From positions 1 to 64,000 of the forward strand of contig NZ_AGFF01000022.1 of NCBI RefSeq assembly GCF_000226215.1: a stretch of 64,000 nucleotides of DNA, in the 5' to 3' direction. Both the position numbers and the translations under genes were made by a program. The DNA is from Dietzia alimentaria 72 (GTDB lineage Bacteria > Actinomycetota > Actinomycetes > Mycobacteriales > Mycobacteriaceae). Positions within the stretch are counted from its first letter, which is position 1. The number at the start of each line of letters is the position of its first letter. Below, one piece after another: positions 16,330 to 25,774 of the stretch. The notes under the pieces were generated by a model that made no database searches, had not been told where the DNA came from, and saw only the letters and a list, made by a program, of their open reading frames with translations.

Positions 16330-17550
16330 TCAGCTGAGGCGCTCGAGCACCATCGCCATACCCTGGCCGCCGCCGACACACATGGTCTCGACGCCGAACT
16401 GCTTGTCCTCGGCCTGCAGGTTGTTGATGAGCGACGCGGTGATGCGGGCGCCCGTCATGCCGAAGGGGTGGCCCAGAGCGATGGCTCCACCGTTAACGTT
16501 GAGCTTGTCCTCCTCGATGCCCAGCTCGCGGGCCGAGCCGAGCACCTGCACGGCGAACGCCTCGTTGATCTCGAACAGGTCGATGTCGGAGATCGACTTC
16601 CCGGCGAACCTGAGGGCGTTCTTGACGGCCTGGATCGGACCCAGTCCCATGATCTCGGGGGACAGGCCCGAGACGCCGGTGGAGACGATGCGCGCGAGCG
16701 GCGTCAGGCCGAGCTCCTTGGCCTTGACATCGCTCATGATGACGAGCGCAGCTGCGCCATCATTGAGCGGGCAGCAGTTGCCGGCGGCGATGGTGCCGTC
16801 GGGGCGGAAGACCGGCTTGAGCTGCGAGATCTTCTCGTAGGTGGTGCCAGGTCGCGGGCCGTCGTCGGCGGAGACGACGGTGCCGTCCGGCATGGTGACG
16901 GGGGTGATCTCGTTGGCGAAGTGCCCGTTCTCCACGGCGGCGACAGCGCGGTTCTGCGAGCGCACGCCCCAGTGGTCCTGCTCCTCGCGGGTGATGCCGG
17001 TCGTCTGCGCGACGTTCTCGGCGGTCTGACCCATCGGGATGTAGACGTCGGGCAGCAGGCCCTTCTCGCGCGGGTCGGTCCACACCTCGGCGCCACCCTC
17101 GGCGCGCTTGGCGGTGTGGGCCTCGGCGTCGGCGAAGATCGGGTTGTGGGTGTTCGGGATGTGGTCTGAAGTGCCCTTGGGGAAGTTGGACACAGTCTCG
17201 ACGCCGGCGGAGATGAACACGTCGCCCTCGCCGGCCTTGATGGCGTGCATCGCCATGCGGGAGGTCTGCAGCGAGGACGAGCAGTAGCGGTTGACCGTGG
17301 TGCCGGGGACGGTGTCCATGCCGGCGAGGACCGACACGACGCGGGCCATGTTGAAGCCCTGCTCACCGCCGGGCAGACCGTTGCCCAGCATCAGGTCGTC
17401 GATCTGGGTGGGGTCGAGCGAGGGGACCTTGTCCAGCGCGGCCTTGACCATCTGGGCTGCGAGGTCGTCGGAGCGGATGCCCACGAGGGATCCCTTGTGG
17501 GCACGCCCGATGGGGGAACGGGCGTACGAGACGATCACGGCTTCCGGCAT
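16330..17550 (-). CDS. Acetyl-CoA C-acyltransferase (thiolase)
   Basis: Thiolase-superfamily enzyme of 406 residues, carrying out CoA-dependent cleavage of 3-ketoacyl-CoA or the reverse condensation. Cys90 in NRYCSSS is the acyl-accepting nucleophile. NEAFA, the catalytic His in GHPFGMTGAR and the second Cys in MCVGGGQG complete the active site. The start is the ATG with AAGGAG 6 nt upstream, dropping 23 residues of extra upstream frame. It stands alone, with a 246-bp upstream region that carries an AACGCGTT-centred dyad near 17728. Likely in fatty acid or sterol side-chain degradation. Confidence 0.92.
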   Translation of the reverse strand: MPEAVIVSYARSPIGRAHKGSLVGIRSDDLAAQMVKAALDKVPSLDPTQIDDLMLGNGLPGGEQGFNMARVVSVLAGMDTVPGTTVNRYCSSSLQTSRMAMHAIKAGEGDVFISAGVETVSNFPKGTSDHIPNTHNPIFADAEAHTAKRAEGGAEVWTDPREKGLLPDVYIPMGQTAENVAQTTGITREEQDHWGVRSQNRAVAAVENGHFANEITPVTMPDGTVVSADDGPRPGTTYEKISQLKPVFRPDGTIAAGNCCPLNDGAAALVIMSDVKAKELGLTPLARIVSTGVSGLSPEIMGLGPIQAVKNALRFAGKSISDIDLFEINEAFAVQVLGSARELGIEEDKLNVNGGAIALGHPFGMTGARITASLINNLQAEDKQFGVETMCVGGGQGMAMVLERLS

Positions 17551-17796
17551 GGAAAGCTCCTTCGTTGCGGGGTGGGTACTTGTGCGGTCGGTCAGTTTTG
17601 CGAGCCCGGGCCCTCCCACGGAAAGCAGGACAACCTCAGGAACCGGCTCCGGCGACGAAGGGTGTCCGCGGCTTGGCGGGCGTCCCCCGTACTCTCCGGA
17701 TCGCCGTTCACGTCATCATTATGCCGGAACGCGTTCTCATTCCGGTCGGCCGCGCCCTCGTACGCCCCCGGTAGGTGCCTACCTCTCCCACCACGA

Positions 17797-19104
17797 TCAG
17801 CGTGAGGCTGCCGACGGGATGCCGTGCCGCGCATCTGTGCGGTGTCGCGGTGCGGACGGCGCGCCCAGATCGCGCGCACTCTCCGCGAGTTCGACGATGG
17901 CCCGGCGGCTCTCTGCGGGGCCGACGGACAGGTCCACCGGGTATTCGATGATCGAGATATCGGTGTGGACGATCCGGCGCGGTTGCGGCGCATCGTCTCG
18001 TCGCTGCGCCGGATAGATGAGGTAGGCGCGGTCCACGCCGAGTGCCGTGCACGCGGCCAGTAGCCGGTAGTGATCAGCGGCGCGGGCTCGTTTGTCAGTC
18101 GAGTAGGTGGGGAGGAACGTGGTGACGGGGTGGCCGTCCACCTCATAGACGAGCCCGGTGCGCACCGAGATGTGGTCAACGTCCTCGGCGGGAGCGCTGT
18201 GGCGGCCCGACGGCGCGTCGCCGGTCTCGGCGCCGGAATCGAGGTTGACGACGGGATTCTGCAGGAGCCTGCCGCCGTGCCCGTGGAGGGCGGCGGTCAG
18301 CTCGGCCTCCACGAACCGTTCGAACAACGCGGGCATCTCGGTGACGAACGCCGCCGACGCAGCGTGACCGTCCTCCACCTCAACCGATATGCGTCGAACT
18401 ATCCGGTCGGCCAGAGTGAGCGCGTCGTGGAACCGCGCGTTGAGCCGGTTAGGCGTCCACGTGGGCACCGGAGCACCCTGACCGATGAGGGTCGCATCGG
18501 CGAGCCGGGCGTCGACCATCGCCAGTCGCCGTCTGGTGGCGTCGGGAAGTTCGGGCAGGAACTGCAACCGGTGGGCAGCCGTCCGCAGGATGCGGTTCTC
18601 GGCGATGTCCGGGGTGAACTCCGAGTAGGTGACCTCCAGCGGAATGGTCATGCCTGGATGCCGGCGTATCTGGTCGCCCAGTCGGATACGACCACGCACG
18701 GTGGTCAGCGCCTCGTCGACCCGACGGTACCCACGTAGGAGCCCACCCGACAGGGCACGGTGCGCCAACTGGGCCATGGACTCCGCCACGGAAATCCACA
18801 ACTCGTCGTCGTCTCTTGCCTGAACGGCAGAGGGGAGGAACGGATTGTCCGGCGCGTGGTCGAGCAGGAAGAATAATTGCGTCAGGCCGAGACTGGCTGC
18901 GGGCAGCACGCGCAGGGACAGGCCCTCGACCCGGACCGAGCCCACGGAGCCGCAGGGGATGAGGCGCCAGGTGTCGCGGCCGGCGGGTAGAACTTCCACC
19001 AGACCGGTCTGCGACAGGTGCTTGGCGCCCTCCCAGCTCAGGGTCACCAGCTTGCCGCGGCGGTCGAACTCGTCAAACTCGAGGGTCTGCGAGGGAGTTG
19101 TCAC
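17797..19104 (-). CDS. McrC-family protein lacking the PD-(D/E)xK nuclease residues
   Basis: A 435-residue homologue of McrC, the nuclease partner of McrB in modification-dependent restriction. The fold-diagnostic parts are there: VEGLSLRVLPA, the DEALTTVRGRIR region, ENRILRTAAHRL, and RLLAACTALGVDRAYLIYP. The catalytic core, however, reads RTGLVYEVDGHPVTTFLPTY (315-334), where active McrC has a P-D followed by a V-x-D-x-K-Y set. Asp is replaced by Gly317 and Leu331, and Lys by Thr333. The nucleotide sequence supports this reading and the frame is intact. Its start overlaps the mcrB-like stop (ATGA). Probably a non-cleaving partner of the ATPase. Confidence 0.8.
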   Translation of the reverse strand: MTTPSQTLEFDEFDRRGKLVTLSWEGAKHLSQTGLVEVLPAGRDTWRLIPCGSVGSVRVEGLSLRVLPAASLGLTQLFFLLDHAPDNPFLPSAVQARDDDELWISVAESMAQLAHRALSGGLLRGYRRVDEALTTVRGRIRLGDQIRRHPGMTIPLEVTYSEFTPDIAENRILRTAAHRLQFLPELPDATRRRLAMVDARLADATLIGQGAPVPTWTPNRLNARFHDALTLADRIVRRISVEVEDGHAASAAFVTEMPALFERFVEAELTAALHGHGGRLLQNPVVNLDSGAETGDAPSGRHSAPAEDVDHISVRTGLVYEVDGHPVTTFLPTYSTDKRARAADHYRLLAACTALGVDRAYLIYPAQRRDDAPQPRRIVHTDISIIEYPVDLSVGPAESRRAIVELAESARDLGAPSAPRHRTDARHGIPSAASR

Positions 19105-21347
19105 GCCCGGCCGATCTTTCGGCGCAGGGCCGCCAGACCGAACCGCTCGTGGACCTCGGCGCGGGTGAGCCGTCCGTAGTAGTGCTCTTCGAGCAGGGGA
19201 AGCAGGTCGTACCGCCAGATGGCCTCGAGTCCACCGGGATCGGTCGCCTCGTCCTTCATGAAGTAGGAGGGGCCGATACGCAGGTCGCGGTCGGAATCGT
19301 CGATCTCGGAGTTCAGCGCCTCGAGCAGCTCGGCCGGCTCCGGTGAGGCGCCGCGGGCCTCGAGGTGGCGGCGCAGCACTCCGGCGACAGGCGGCGTGTC
19401 CGGGTGCAGTTCCATGAACGCGAAGCGGCGGCGGATCGCGGCGTCGACCATGGCGATGGACCGGTCAGCGGTGTTCATGGTGCCGATGATGAACAAGTTG
19501 CGCGGCAACCTGAACGAGGTATCGGGGGAGTACTGGGGCAGCACTGTGCGGTCGCGGTACTCGAGCAGGAAGTACATCTCGCCGAACACCCGGGCCAGGT
19601 CGGCCCGGTTCATCTCGTCGATGATGAGGAAGCTCGGGTGCTCACGGCCGGACTCGGAGGTCGCCCGCGCAGCCTGCCGGCGTAGCGGACCGGCCTGCAG
19701 CGCGAAACCGGGTTGCCCGGACTCTGTGAGGGTGGGCCGGTAGCCCTCGAAGAAGTCCTCGTAGGCGTAGCTGGGATGGAACTGCACCAACTGCACTCGG
19801 CTCGGGTCGTCCGCTCCGGCGAGGAACCTCGCGAGCTCCTGCGCGAGGTAGGTCTTTCCGGTGCCGGGGGGACCGTAGAACACGATCTGCTGCCGCGACT
19901 GGAGGGTATCGACAATCTCTTGAAGCTCCTTGCGGGGCATGTGGAGACTGTCGGCCAGCTCGTCGGTGACGGCGGGCAGGGTCGGAACGGCCCCGGCGGC
20001 GGGAGCCTCGATGACCTGCGACTCGGTCGAATGGCGGCCGGGGTGCATGGCAGAGAGCAAGGCGTCGAGACCGTCGGTGAGGTCGACTACCGTGCCGGGC
20101 TCGCCGATCAGTTCGGATAGAGGGCTGGGCAGTGCCTCCAGGTCGAGGGACACCGAACTCCACAGGACGGAGCGCTCGAGCTGCTGGCCGCCGTCGTCGA
20201 CATAACCGAGGTCGTCAGTGAGGGTGCCCAGACGCAGCTTGGCGTCCACGACGGTGGCCACCACGTCCTGCGGGTTCATCCGGGACAGAAAAGTGTGCAG
20301 CTCGGCCGTGAGCTGGAACCTGGCCTGGTAATCCAGATGCGGATAACCCTGCTCGACGGCCTGGGACACCTCGAGACGACTGGCGTGCGCCGGAATGCGG
20401 GGCAGGTGCGATGCGGGGAGAGCGATGCGGTTCTGCGCCACCCACTGGCCGGCCTGGTTGACGCCGCCACGGCCCGGCCGCACGAGCCAGGCGCGGCGCG
20501 AATGGTCGTCGCGGTGCCGCTGCCACTGGTTGGCCACGGAGCCGCGGTACCAGTCGACGGGCTGACCCAGCTGCGCGGAGAGGATCTCGGAGATCCGATA
20601 CAGGTCCTGGTCGATGTCCAGCTCGTCGATGCCGGACGGTCCGCCGATGAGATCCGCGAAGGCATCGCGGATGCGGGTTTTGTGCTCGTGCTTGACGATC
20701 GGCTGGAAGTACCCGGGCCACGCCAGGTACTGCAGGCTGTAGCGGATAGCTCGCCAGTCGCCGGGCGTCGACCGGGCGGCCCGCTGGAACTCCCACGGGT
20801 CGGACAGGGCGGCGTCGCGCACGGAGGCGTCGAGCTCGGCCCAGTGGATAACGAATGAGCACAGCCATCGGAGGTGCTCACGCATTTGGACGTTGAAGCC
20901 CAGACCGCCGGTGAGCGGGCCCTTCTCGACGAGCACCTCGGCGAGGTCCTCCGGGATGTCTGGCGCATCATCGGTCCAGGACAGAATGTCGCGGACGCGG
21001 CCGCGCTTGAGGCGGGCCGTGACCGTGGACAGCGGCAACTGTTGGATGTAGAGGAGTTCCGCGGCGAGCAGGATCACCGGACGAGGAGCACCCTCGAGCT
21101 GGTCGTGGAGTGCCTGCATCACCGGTGAGCGGTGGGAATCAGTCGGCTCTGCGGCGGCGCTTCTGTCCGCCTCCGGGTCGGAGTCCAGACGTCGCGCGAG
21201 CTCCTCGGCTACCTCGGGGGTCCAGGTGTAGAGATCGTCCTCGAACGGCGACTGGCCGGTGCGCAGCGCTGAACCCAGGACCCGATCGGCCGCCGATTCG
21301 ATCTTCGGGGCCGGTCCTGCGGGTCGTTCGTGGGATCCATCTGACAC
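19101..21347 (-). CDS. McrB-type AAA+ NTPase
   Basis: AAA+ motor of a McrBC-like system, 748 residues. The last ~300 residues are the motor: Walker A GPPGTGKT near 492, FLIIDEMNRADLARVFGE as Walker B plus the McrB Asn-Arg signature, and GTMNTADRSIAMVD as sensor-1 motif. McrB proteins typically hydrolyse GTP, but the nucleotide here is not certain. The first ~440 residues are a predicted helical region that should recognise the target; I cannot name its domain. I chose the GTG with AGGAG 6 nt upstream; in-frame GTG/ATG codons 17 and 7 codons earlier lack ribosome-binding sites. Translation is coupled to the mcrC-like gene by a 4-nt overlap. Confidence 0.85.
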   Translation of the reverse strand: MSDGSHERPAGPAPKIESAADRVLGSALRTGQSPFEDDLYTWTPEVAEELARRLDSDPEADRSAAAEPTDSHRSPVMQALHDQLEGAPRPVILLAAELLYIQQLPLSTVTARLKRGRVRDILSWTDDAPDIPEDLAEVLVEKGPLTGGLGFNVQMREHLRWLCSFVIHWAELDASVRDAALSDPWEFQRAARSTPGDWRAIRYSLQYLAWPGYFQPIVKHEHKTRIRDAFADLIGGPSGIDELDIDQDLYRISEILSAQLGQPVDWYRGSVANQWQRHRDDHSRRAWLVRPGRGGVNQAGQWVAQNRIALPASHLPRIPAHASRLEVSQAVEQGYPHLDYQARFQLTAELHTFLSRMNPQDVVATVVDAKLRLGTLTDDLGYVDDGGQQLERSVLWSSVSLDLEALPSPLSELIGEPGTVVDLTDGLDALLSAMHPGRHSTESQVIEAPAAGAVPTLPAVTDELADSLHMPRKELQEIVDTLQSRQQIVFYGPPGTGKTYLAQELARFLAGADDPSRVQLVQFHPSYAYEDFFEGYRPTLTESGQPGFALQAGPLRRQAARATSESGREHPSFLIIDEMNRADLARVFGEMYFLLEYRDRTVLPQYSPDTSFRLPRNLFIIGTMNTADRSIAMVDAAIRRRFAFMELHPDTPPVAGVLRRHLEARGASPEPAELLEALNSEIDDSDRDLRIGPSYFMKDEATDPGGLEAIWRYDLLPLLEEHYYGRLTRAEVHERFGLAALRRKIGRA

Positions 21348-21429
21348 GTGCGTCTCCTGGCTGTTCATACGCGGCCCGGGGGCCGGAGGATCAGTCACAC
21401 GCTACCAGCGGGCCGGCCTGGGCAGGCGG

Positions 21430-23286
21430 TCACGGGGCGGGGGGCACGGCCCCGGCGGGCGCCGCCGGAGTTCGCTCGACGAGGCGCTCGAGCGCCGCGT
21501 GGGCCACTGTCGCGTACAGGTCCGTGCCCCGGGCGTCAGCGGGGTGCACACCGTCGGCGGCGAGGTAGTCGGGATGCAGCGCGGCCGCGGAATCCCAGTC
21601 CGCGAGTTCCGCGTTAGGTCGGGCGGCGACGGCCTCCATGATGCCGGCGTTGATGGATTCTTTATTGGGCAGCGGTGAGTGCGCGTTGACCACCACCACC
21701 AACACGTCCGGCCCCAGCGCGTCGATCGCTTCGAGCACGTACTCGGCACCCGCAGGACCGTTCGCGCCGATCCCCAGAACCACGGCCTCGCCGATGAGGC
21801 CGGATTGCTGTCGCGCCGCGATGATCGACGGCACCGCCATCCAGCTGCGGGAAACCTCGGCGTCGATCTGGGTCGGGGCCATCCCGGGAAACGTGACGAG
21901 GAACGACGGCGATGCCCCGAGGGCGACGGAGTCGCCGATCACCGAGACCGCCTCGCCGGGCGGCATCTCGCGGTGCGGCGGGGGCGGCGGTGCGAGTGCG
22001 GCTTCTTGCTGCGCGCGGGCCGCTGCCTCGAGTTGGACCTGCACCGACGACTTGACGGGTGCGGTCAGTGCTGCCGCGGTGGACCCGCTCGCCAGTACGG
22101 TCACCGCCACCACTGCCAATGCGATCCGTTGGGGCGAGCGGCTGGGCGTGGTGACGCGTGGCGCCCTGGCGTGGAGGAACGGGGTCTCGATCCAGCGGTA
22201 CGAGGCCGCGGCGAGTGTCACGGTCAGCACCAGCGCGGTTACAGGGACCAGGCCGGACGCGCGCACTGCGGGGTCCACTATGGCGGAGTCCACCAACACG
22301 AACACGGGCCAGTGGACCAGGTACAGGCTGTACGAGCGCAGCCCGATCCAAGAGAGCGCCGGGTGGCCTAGTCCCAGTGCGACCGGGCCCGATCCACGGG
22401 CGGCGGCCACCACCACGACGGCGGCGGTCGCGCAGGCGAGAGCGATGCCACCCCGGTAGGCGAGGTCCGAGCGGTCGCTGAGGAACAGCACCGCGCCGAG
22501 CAGTGCCACCAGCGCTACCCCTGCGGCGCCGTCCTCTACCCGGCGTTGGTGCTCGCTCAGGCGCCACGTCGGCCACAGGTCCGCCAGACGCGAGGTGGAC
22601 GTGGTGGCCACAAGCGCCGCGACTGCGGCTCCGATAAGCAGGCCGAACGCATGCGTATCGGTCCCGTAGTAGAGCCGCGAGGGATCCTCTCCGGGAACGT
22701 AACGGACCGCCATCAGTAAGCCGGAGGCGAGCGCCCCGGTCGCTGCCACCACGCCGACGATCTTCCGGACCCCGCTCGCGGAAGCAATGCCTCGCCGCGT
22801 TCCGACCAAAGCCACCAGAGCCACGAGGCCCGTCACGATAAGCGGCCAGAACAGGTAGAACTGCTCCTCCACGGCCAGGGACCAGTAGTGCACGAAAATC
22901 CGCGGGGTGGTCTGCTCGAAGTAGCTGCCGGAATCCAGGATCTCCACCCAGTTGGTGCTGAAGGTGAGGATGCCGAGCAGTTGCTTCCACAGACCCACCC
23001 GCAGGTCCGGGTCCGCGAGGAGGGTGAGCGAGGCGAAGAACGCGGCGAGCGTGAAGCCCGCCGGCAGGATCCGGCGGGCACGACGTTTCCAGAATGCCGC
23101 CAGCGAGATCCGGCCCGTCGTCGCACGCTCCCTCAGTAGAAGCGAGGTGATGAGGAATCCCGAGAGGACGAAGAACACGTCGACGCCGAGGAACCCGCCC
23201 GGGAACGAGGCTGGGAAGAAGTGATAGAGGATGACCGCTATGACGGCCAGTGCTCTGATCCCGTCGATCGGGGCGGATCTACGCAT
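21430..23286 (-). CDS. Acyltransferase-3 membrane protein with SGNH domain (OatA type)
   Basis: A 618-residue cell-envelope O-acyltransferase. Residues 1 to about 365 form the multi-spanning acyltransferase-3 domain, with the hallmark IRALAVIAVILYHF at 10-23 and GGFLGVDVFFVLSGFLI near 31-47. After a linker (about 395-435) a C-terminal extracytoplasmic SGNH-hydrolase-like domain follows, with GDSVALG (block I), VLGIGANGP (block III) and DGVHP (block V). The likely role is acetylating a surface glycan or peptidoglycan. Its ATG overlaps the greA stop as TGATG, so the two genes appear translationally coupled. Confidence 0.88.
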   Translation of the reverse strand: MRRSAPIDGIRALAVIAVILYHFFPASFPGGFLGVDVFFVLSGFLITSLLLRERATTGRISLAAFWKRRARRILPAGFTLAAFFASLTLLADPDLRVGLWKQLLGILTFSTNWVEILDSGSYFEQTTPRIFVHYWSLAVEEQFYLFWPLIVTGLVALVALVGTRRGIASASGVRKIVGVVAATGALASGLLMAVRYVPGEDPSRLYYGTDTHAFGLLIGAAVAALVATTSTSRLADLWPTWRLSEHQRRVEDGAAGVALVALLGAVLFLSDRSDLAYRGGIALACATAAVVVVAAARGSGPVALGLGHPALSWIGLRSYSLYLVHWPVFVLVDSAIVDPAVRASGLVPVTALVLTVTLAAASYRWIETPFLHARAPRVTTPSRSPQRIALAVVAVTVLASGSTAAALTAPVKSSVQVQLEAAARAQQEAALAPPPPPHREMPPGEAVSVIGDSVALGASPSFLVTFPGMAPTQIDAEVSRSWMAVPSIIAARQQSGLIGEAVVLGIGANGPAGAEYVLEAIDALGPDVLVVVVNAHSPLPNKESINAGIMEAVAARPNAELADWDSAAALHPDYLAADGVHPADARGTDLYATVAHAALERLVERTPAAPAGAVPPAP

Positions 23287-23786
23287 CAGGCGCTCTGGTA
23301 CGGCTCCGCGGTGACGATGGTTACCTTGACGGTCTTGCCGTTGGGGGCCTTGTACTCGCGGGTCTCACCGTTCTTGGCGCCGAGGACGGCGCGGCCGAGC
23401 AGTGACTCGGGGGAGTAGATCTCCAGATCGTCCTTTCCGGAACCCTCGCCGCGGGTACCGATGAGGAAGGTCTCCTTGGAGTCCTCGTCGCCGTTGTAGT
23501 AGGCGCGGACGACGGAGCCGATCAGCGCGACACCGGTTTCGGTGGGCGTCTCGCCGACCTGGGCGTTGGCCAGCAGGTCGTCAATCGTCCGGATGCGGGC
23601 TTCTTCCTGGCCCTGCTGTTCGCGCGCGGCGTGGTAGCCCGCGTTCTCCTTGAGGTCGCCCTCTTCGCGCCGTTCGTTGATCTCGAACGCGATGACCGGG
23701 CGGTTCGCGATCAACGCCTCTTTCTCGGCCGTGAGGCGGTCGTACGATTCCTGGGTCAGCCAGTGGACCTGGGTGTCGTTCGCCAT
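23286..23786 (-). CDS. greA: Transcription elongation factor GreA
   Basis: Rescues backtracked RNA polymerase by stimulating cleavage of the nascent RNA. The 166-residue protein has the N-terminal coiled-coil hairpin (about 10-80, with the acidic tip [18 protein letters not shown]) and the FKBP-like C-terminal domain ([19 protein letters not shown]). The start is the ATG with GGAGTG upstream; 19 further in-frame codons before it would overlap the leader hairpin. Gene order greA - Rv1081c-like - mca is conserved in mycobacteria. A strong terminator-like hairpin lies only 37 nt before the start. Confidence 0.95.
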   Translation of the reverse strand: MANDTQVHWLTQESYDRLTAEKEALIANRPVIAFEINERREEGDLKENAGYHAAREQQGQEEARIRTIDDLLANAQVGETPTETGVALIGSVVRAYYNGDEDSKETFLIGTRGEGSGKDDLEIYSPESLLGRAVLGAKNGETREYKAPNGKTVKVTIVTAEPYQSA

Positions 23787-23822
23787 GAGCGCACTCCAAT
23801 CTGTTCGCGCGTGCGTGAGGTA

Positions 23823-23856
23823 ACAAAAACACGGCCCCGCCAAAATGGGAGCCGTG
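23823..23856 (-). terminator. Intrinsic terminator just upstream of greA
   Basis: On the minus strand CACGGCTCCC-loop-GGGGCCGTG is followed by TTTTTGTT. It lies 58 nt past the DUF4307 gene stop and 37 nt before the greA ATG. It either ends the DUF4307 transcript or acts as a conditional attenuator in the greA leader. There is little room for a separate greA promoter after it. Confidence 0.75.
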
Positions 23857-23913
23857 CTGATGTAACGATGCTAACACAGCCTCCCCGCCCTGAAGGGGTC
23901 AGCGCGGGGCGTC

Positions 23914-24372
23914 TTACCTGCGCAGGTAGTCCGGAACGTCGTCACCACAGCCGTACACGTCGGCCATGAACGCGCGCGCTGACGTGGCGATGGTCGTGTC
24001 GATGCGAACGCTGTCGGACTCGGACGGCTGGACGTAGACTTCGCGCCGTCCCAGCTCTCCCTTGGACTGCTCCTGTGCCCGGATGATGCAGTACACGGGT
24101 CTTCCGGGCTCGTCGCGGGTGACGGTAAAAGAGACGTCGACCTGGTCGTCGTCGACCACGTCCACCCCCACCACCTCACCGGTCACCTCCGGGGTGGCGT
24201 TCAGGCGGTAGATGGTGAAGCCGCTGGCCACCACGATGGCGACCACCAGAAGGCCCAACACAACGGCGACCAACTTGCTGGCCAGCCCGGAGGTGGACTC
24301 GGCATCGCCGTACCTGCCATCTGGGAGGGCCCGCGGGCTCTCCGGAGGGGCGTCCGACCTCGGCTCACTCAT
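23914..24372 (-). CDS. DUF4307 membrane protein (Rv1081c-like)
   Basis: A 152-residue protein with a disordered Pro/Glu-rich N-terminus, one transmembrane helix (about 33-55) and an extracytoplasmic beta-rich domain of about 95 residues ending [20 protein letters not shown]. The DUF4307 family is restricted to Actinobacteria, with no known function. It is always found next to mca, from which it is divergent, as in M. tuberculosis. The ATG has a TACCCT box 7 nt upstream and no ribosome-binding site, consistent with a leaderless transcript; longer frames upstream are Pro/Ala-rich noise. Confidence 0.82.
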   Translation of the reverse strand: MSEPRSDAPPESPRALPDGRYGDAESTSGLASKLVAVVLGLLVVAIVVASGFTIYRLNATPEVTGEVVGVDVVDDDQVDVSFTVTRDEPGRPVYCIIRAQEQSKGELGRREVYVQPSESDSVRIDTTIATSARAFMADVYGCGDDVPDYLRR

Positions 24373-24379
24373 GATCCCC

Positions 24380-24385
24380 AGGGTA
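24380..24385 (-). promoter_or_regulatory. -10 element of a leaderless promoter
   Basis: TACCCT on the minus strand, 7 nt before the ATG of the DUF4307 gene, with no Shine-Dalgarno between. Confidence 0.45.
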
Positions 24386-24508
24386 TCCGTGTCAGCTGTG
24401 GGCGCCGGTCGGGGGGCCGTCGCGCCCGGGCCGGGGGCACGTATGCTGCCGGCCACCATAGAATGGTGCGGTCAAACGTTTACCGAACGAAGAACGGCAG
24501 GTGCGACG

Positions 24509-25432
24509 ATGGCCGGTCTCCGGCTGATGGCGATCCACGCCCACCCCGACGACGAGTCGTCCAAGGGGTCGGCCACCATGGCCAAGTACGTCGCCCAGGG
24601 CGAACGTGTGCTGGTGGAGACCTGTACCGGCGGTGAGCGCGGCAGCATTCTCAATCCGGCGATGGATCGCCCCGACGTGACCGCGGATCTTCCGAACGTG
24701 CGACGCCGGGAGATGGCGCGCGCGGCCGCCGTCCTGGGGGTGGAGCACCACTGGCTGGGGTACGAGGACTCAGGGCTGCCCGAGGGTGACCCGTTGCCGC
24801 CCCTGCCCGAGGGATGTTTCGCGCTTGTCGACGACGACGAGGTCACCGGCGCTCTGGTCCGCAGGATCCGTGAATTCCGTCCCCACGTTCTGATCACGTA
24901 CGACGAGAACGGGGGCTATCCCCATCCGGATCATCTGAAGGTGCACTCGGCGTCGATGGCCGCCTACGAAGCCGCTGCGGATCCGGACAGGTATCCCGAC
25001 GCGGGTGAGGCCTGGGCGGTGGCGAAGGTCTACTACACGCACGGGTTCCCCAAGAGCCGCCTGCAGATGCTCGACGACGAGTTGTACGCCCGAGACGGCG
25101 TCCGTCATTTCGAGGAGTTCCTCTCTCGCTGGGGGGACCGGCCGGACATCATGGAGCGGGTGACCACTCGCGTGGAGTGCGCCGGCTACTTCGAACAGCG
25201 CAACTCCGCCCTGCTGGCGCATGCCACCCAGATCGACCCCAACGGCTGGTTCTTTGCCGCCCCGGTGGAGATGCAGCAACGGGTGTGGCCCACCGAGGAG
25301 TTCGAGTTGGCTGCCAGCCGGGTGGGCTTTCCCGACCTGGCTGAGGGAGAATACGAAGCAGACCTCTTCGAGGGAGTGGACCCGTACGTGGCGCTCCCCG
25401 TCGGACCTAACACGAGCGAGGGACCGCGATGA
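24509..25432 (+). CDS. mca: Mycothiol S-conjugate amidase
   Basis: Zinc amidase that cleaves mycothiol S-conjugates to a mercapturic acid and GlcN-inositol, detoxifying electrophiles. The 307-residue protein has both zinc motifs of the LmbE/MshB family: HAHPDDE (10-16) and HPDH (139-142), with the typical CTGGERGS segment between. Length and the C-terminal [19 protein letters not shown] favour Mca over MshB. The ATG chosen gives the canonical [16 protein letters not shown] start; an in-frame extension runs into the divergent DUF4307 gene. A dyad CACCAT-AGA-ATGGTG (24454-24468) containing a TAGAAT -10-like box lies 41 bp upstream. Overlaps the next gene by ATGA. Confidence 0.95.
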   Translation: MAGLRLMAIHAHPDDESSKGSATMAKYVAQGERVLVETCTGGERGSILNPAMDRPDVTADLPNVRRREMARAAAVLGVEHHWLGYEDSGLPEGDPLPPLPEGCFALVDDDEVTGALVRRIREFRPHVLITYDENGGYPHPDHLKVHSASMAAYEAAADPDRYPDAGEAWAVAKVYYTHGFPKSRLQMLDDELYARDGVRHFEEFLSRWGDRPDIMERVTTRVECAGYFEQRNSALLAHATQIDPNGWFFAAPVEMQQRVWPTEEFELAASRVGFPDLAEGEYEADLFEGVDPYVALPVGPNTSEGPR

Positions 25433-25752
25433 TTTCCCTGGGGCCGGACGTTCACATCCTGGCGTATGAGTCGGCGATGGTCTTCGCGCAGAACCAGTCG
25501 CCGGGTACACCCGGATCCAACGACAACCCGGTAGGACCGGAGTTCGGCAAGGCGTCGCCGATCGGGATCGTGCTGGTGCTACTGCTTCTCATCGCCACGG
25601 TGCTGCTGGTGCGCAACATGAACAAGCACATCAAGGGACTGCCCGCGAGCTTTGACGCGGAGCACCCCGAGCCTGATCAGTTGGCAGACGAGGGGACCGA
25701 CCGCGCGGGTGTGGCGCTCGATTCCGAGGATGAGCTGCCAGACCCGCGCTGA
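25429..25752 (+). CDS. Small single-pass membrane protein (Rv1083-like)
   Basis: A 107-residue protein with one clear transmembrane helix (about 44-62, [17 protein letters not shown]), a short extracytoplasmic N-terminal part and an acidic cytoplasmic tail. Its start overlaps the mca stop by 4 nt, so it is translated with mca, and the same pairing occurs in M. tuberculosis. Function unknown. Confidence 0.82.
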   Translation: MISLGPDVHILAYESAMVFAQNQSPGTPGSNDNPVGPEFGKASPIGIVLVLLLLIATVLLVRNMNKHIKGLPASFDAEHPEPDQLADEGTDRAGVALDSEDELPDPR

Positions 25753-25774
25753 TCGGTGTGCGTGCCCTGACGGT

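Noticed and set aside
19100-21400. Idea that the McrB-like gene is frameshifted because several frames are open
   Set aside because: One frame alone carries Walker A, Walker B and the NTADRS motif continuously and overlaps mcrC properly.
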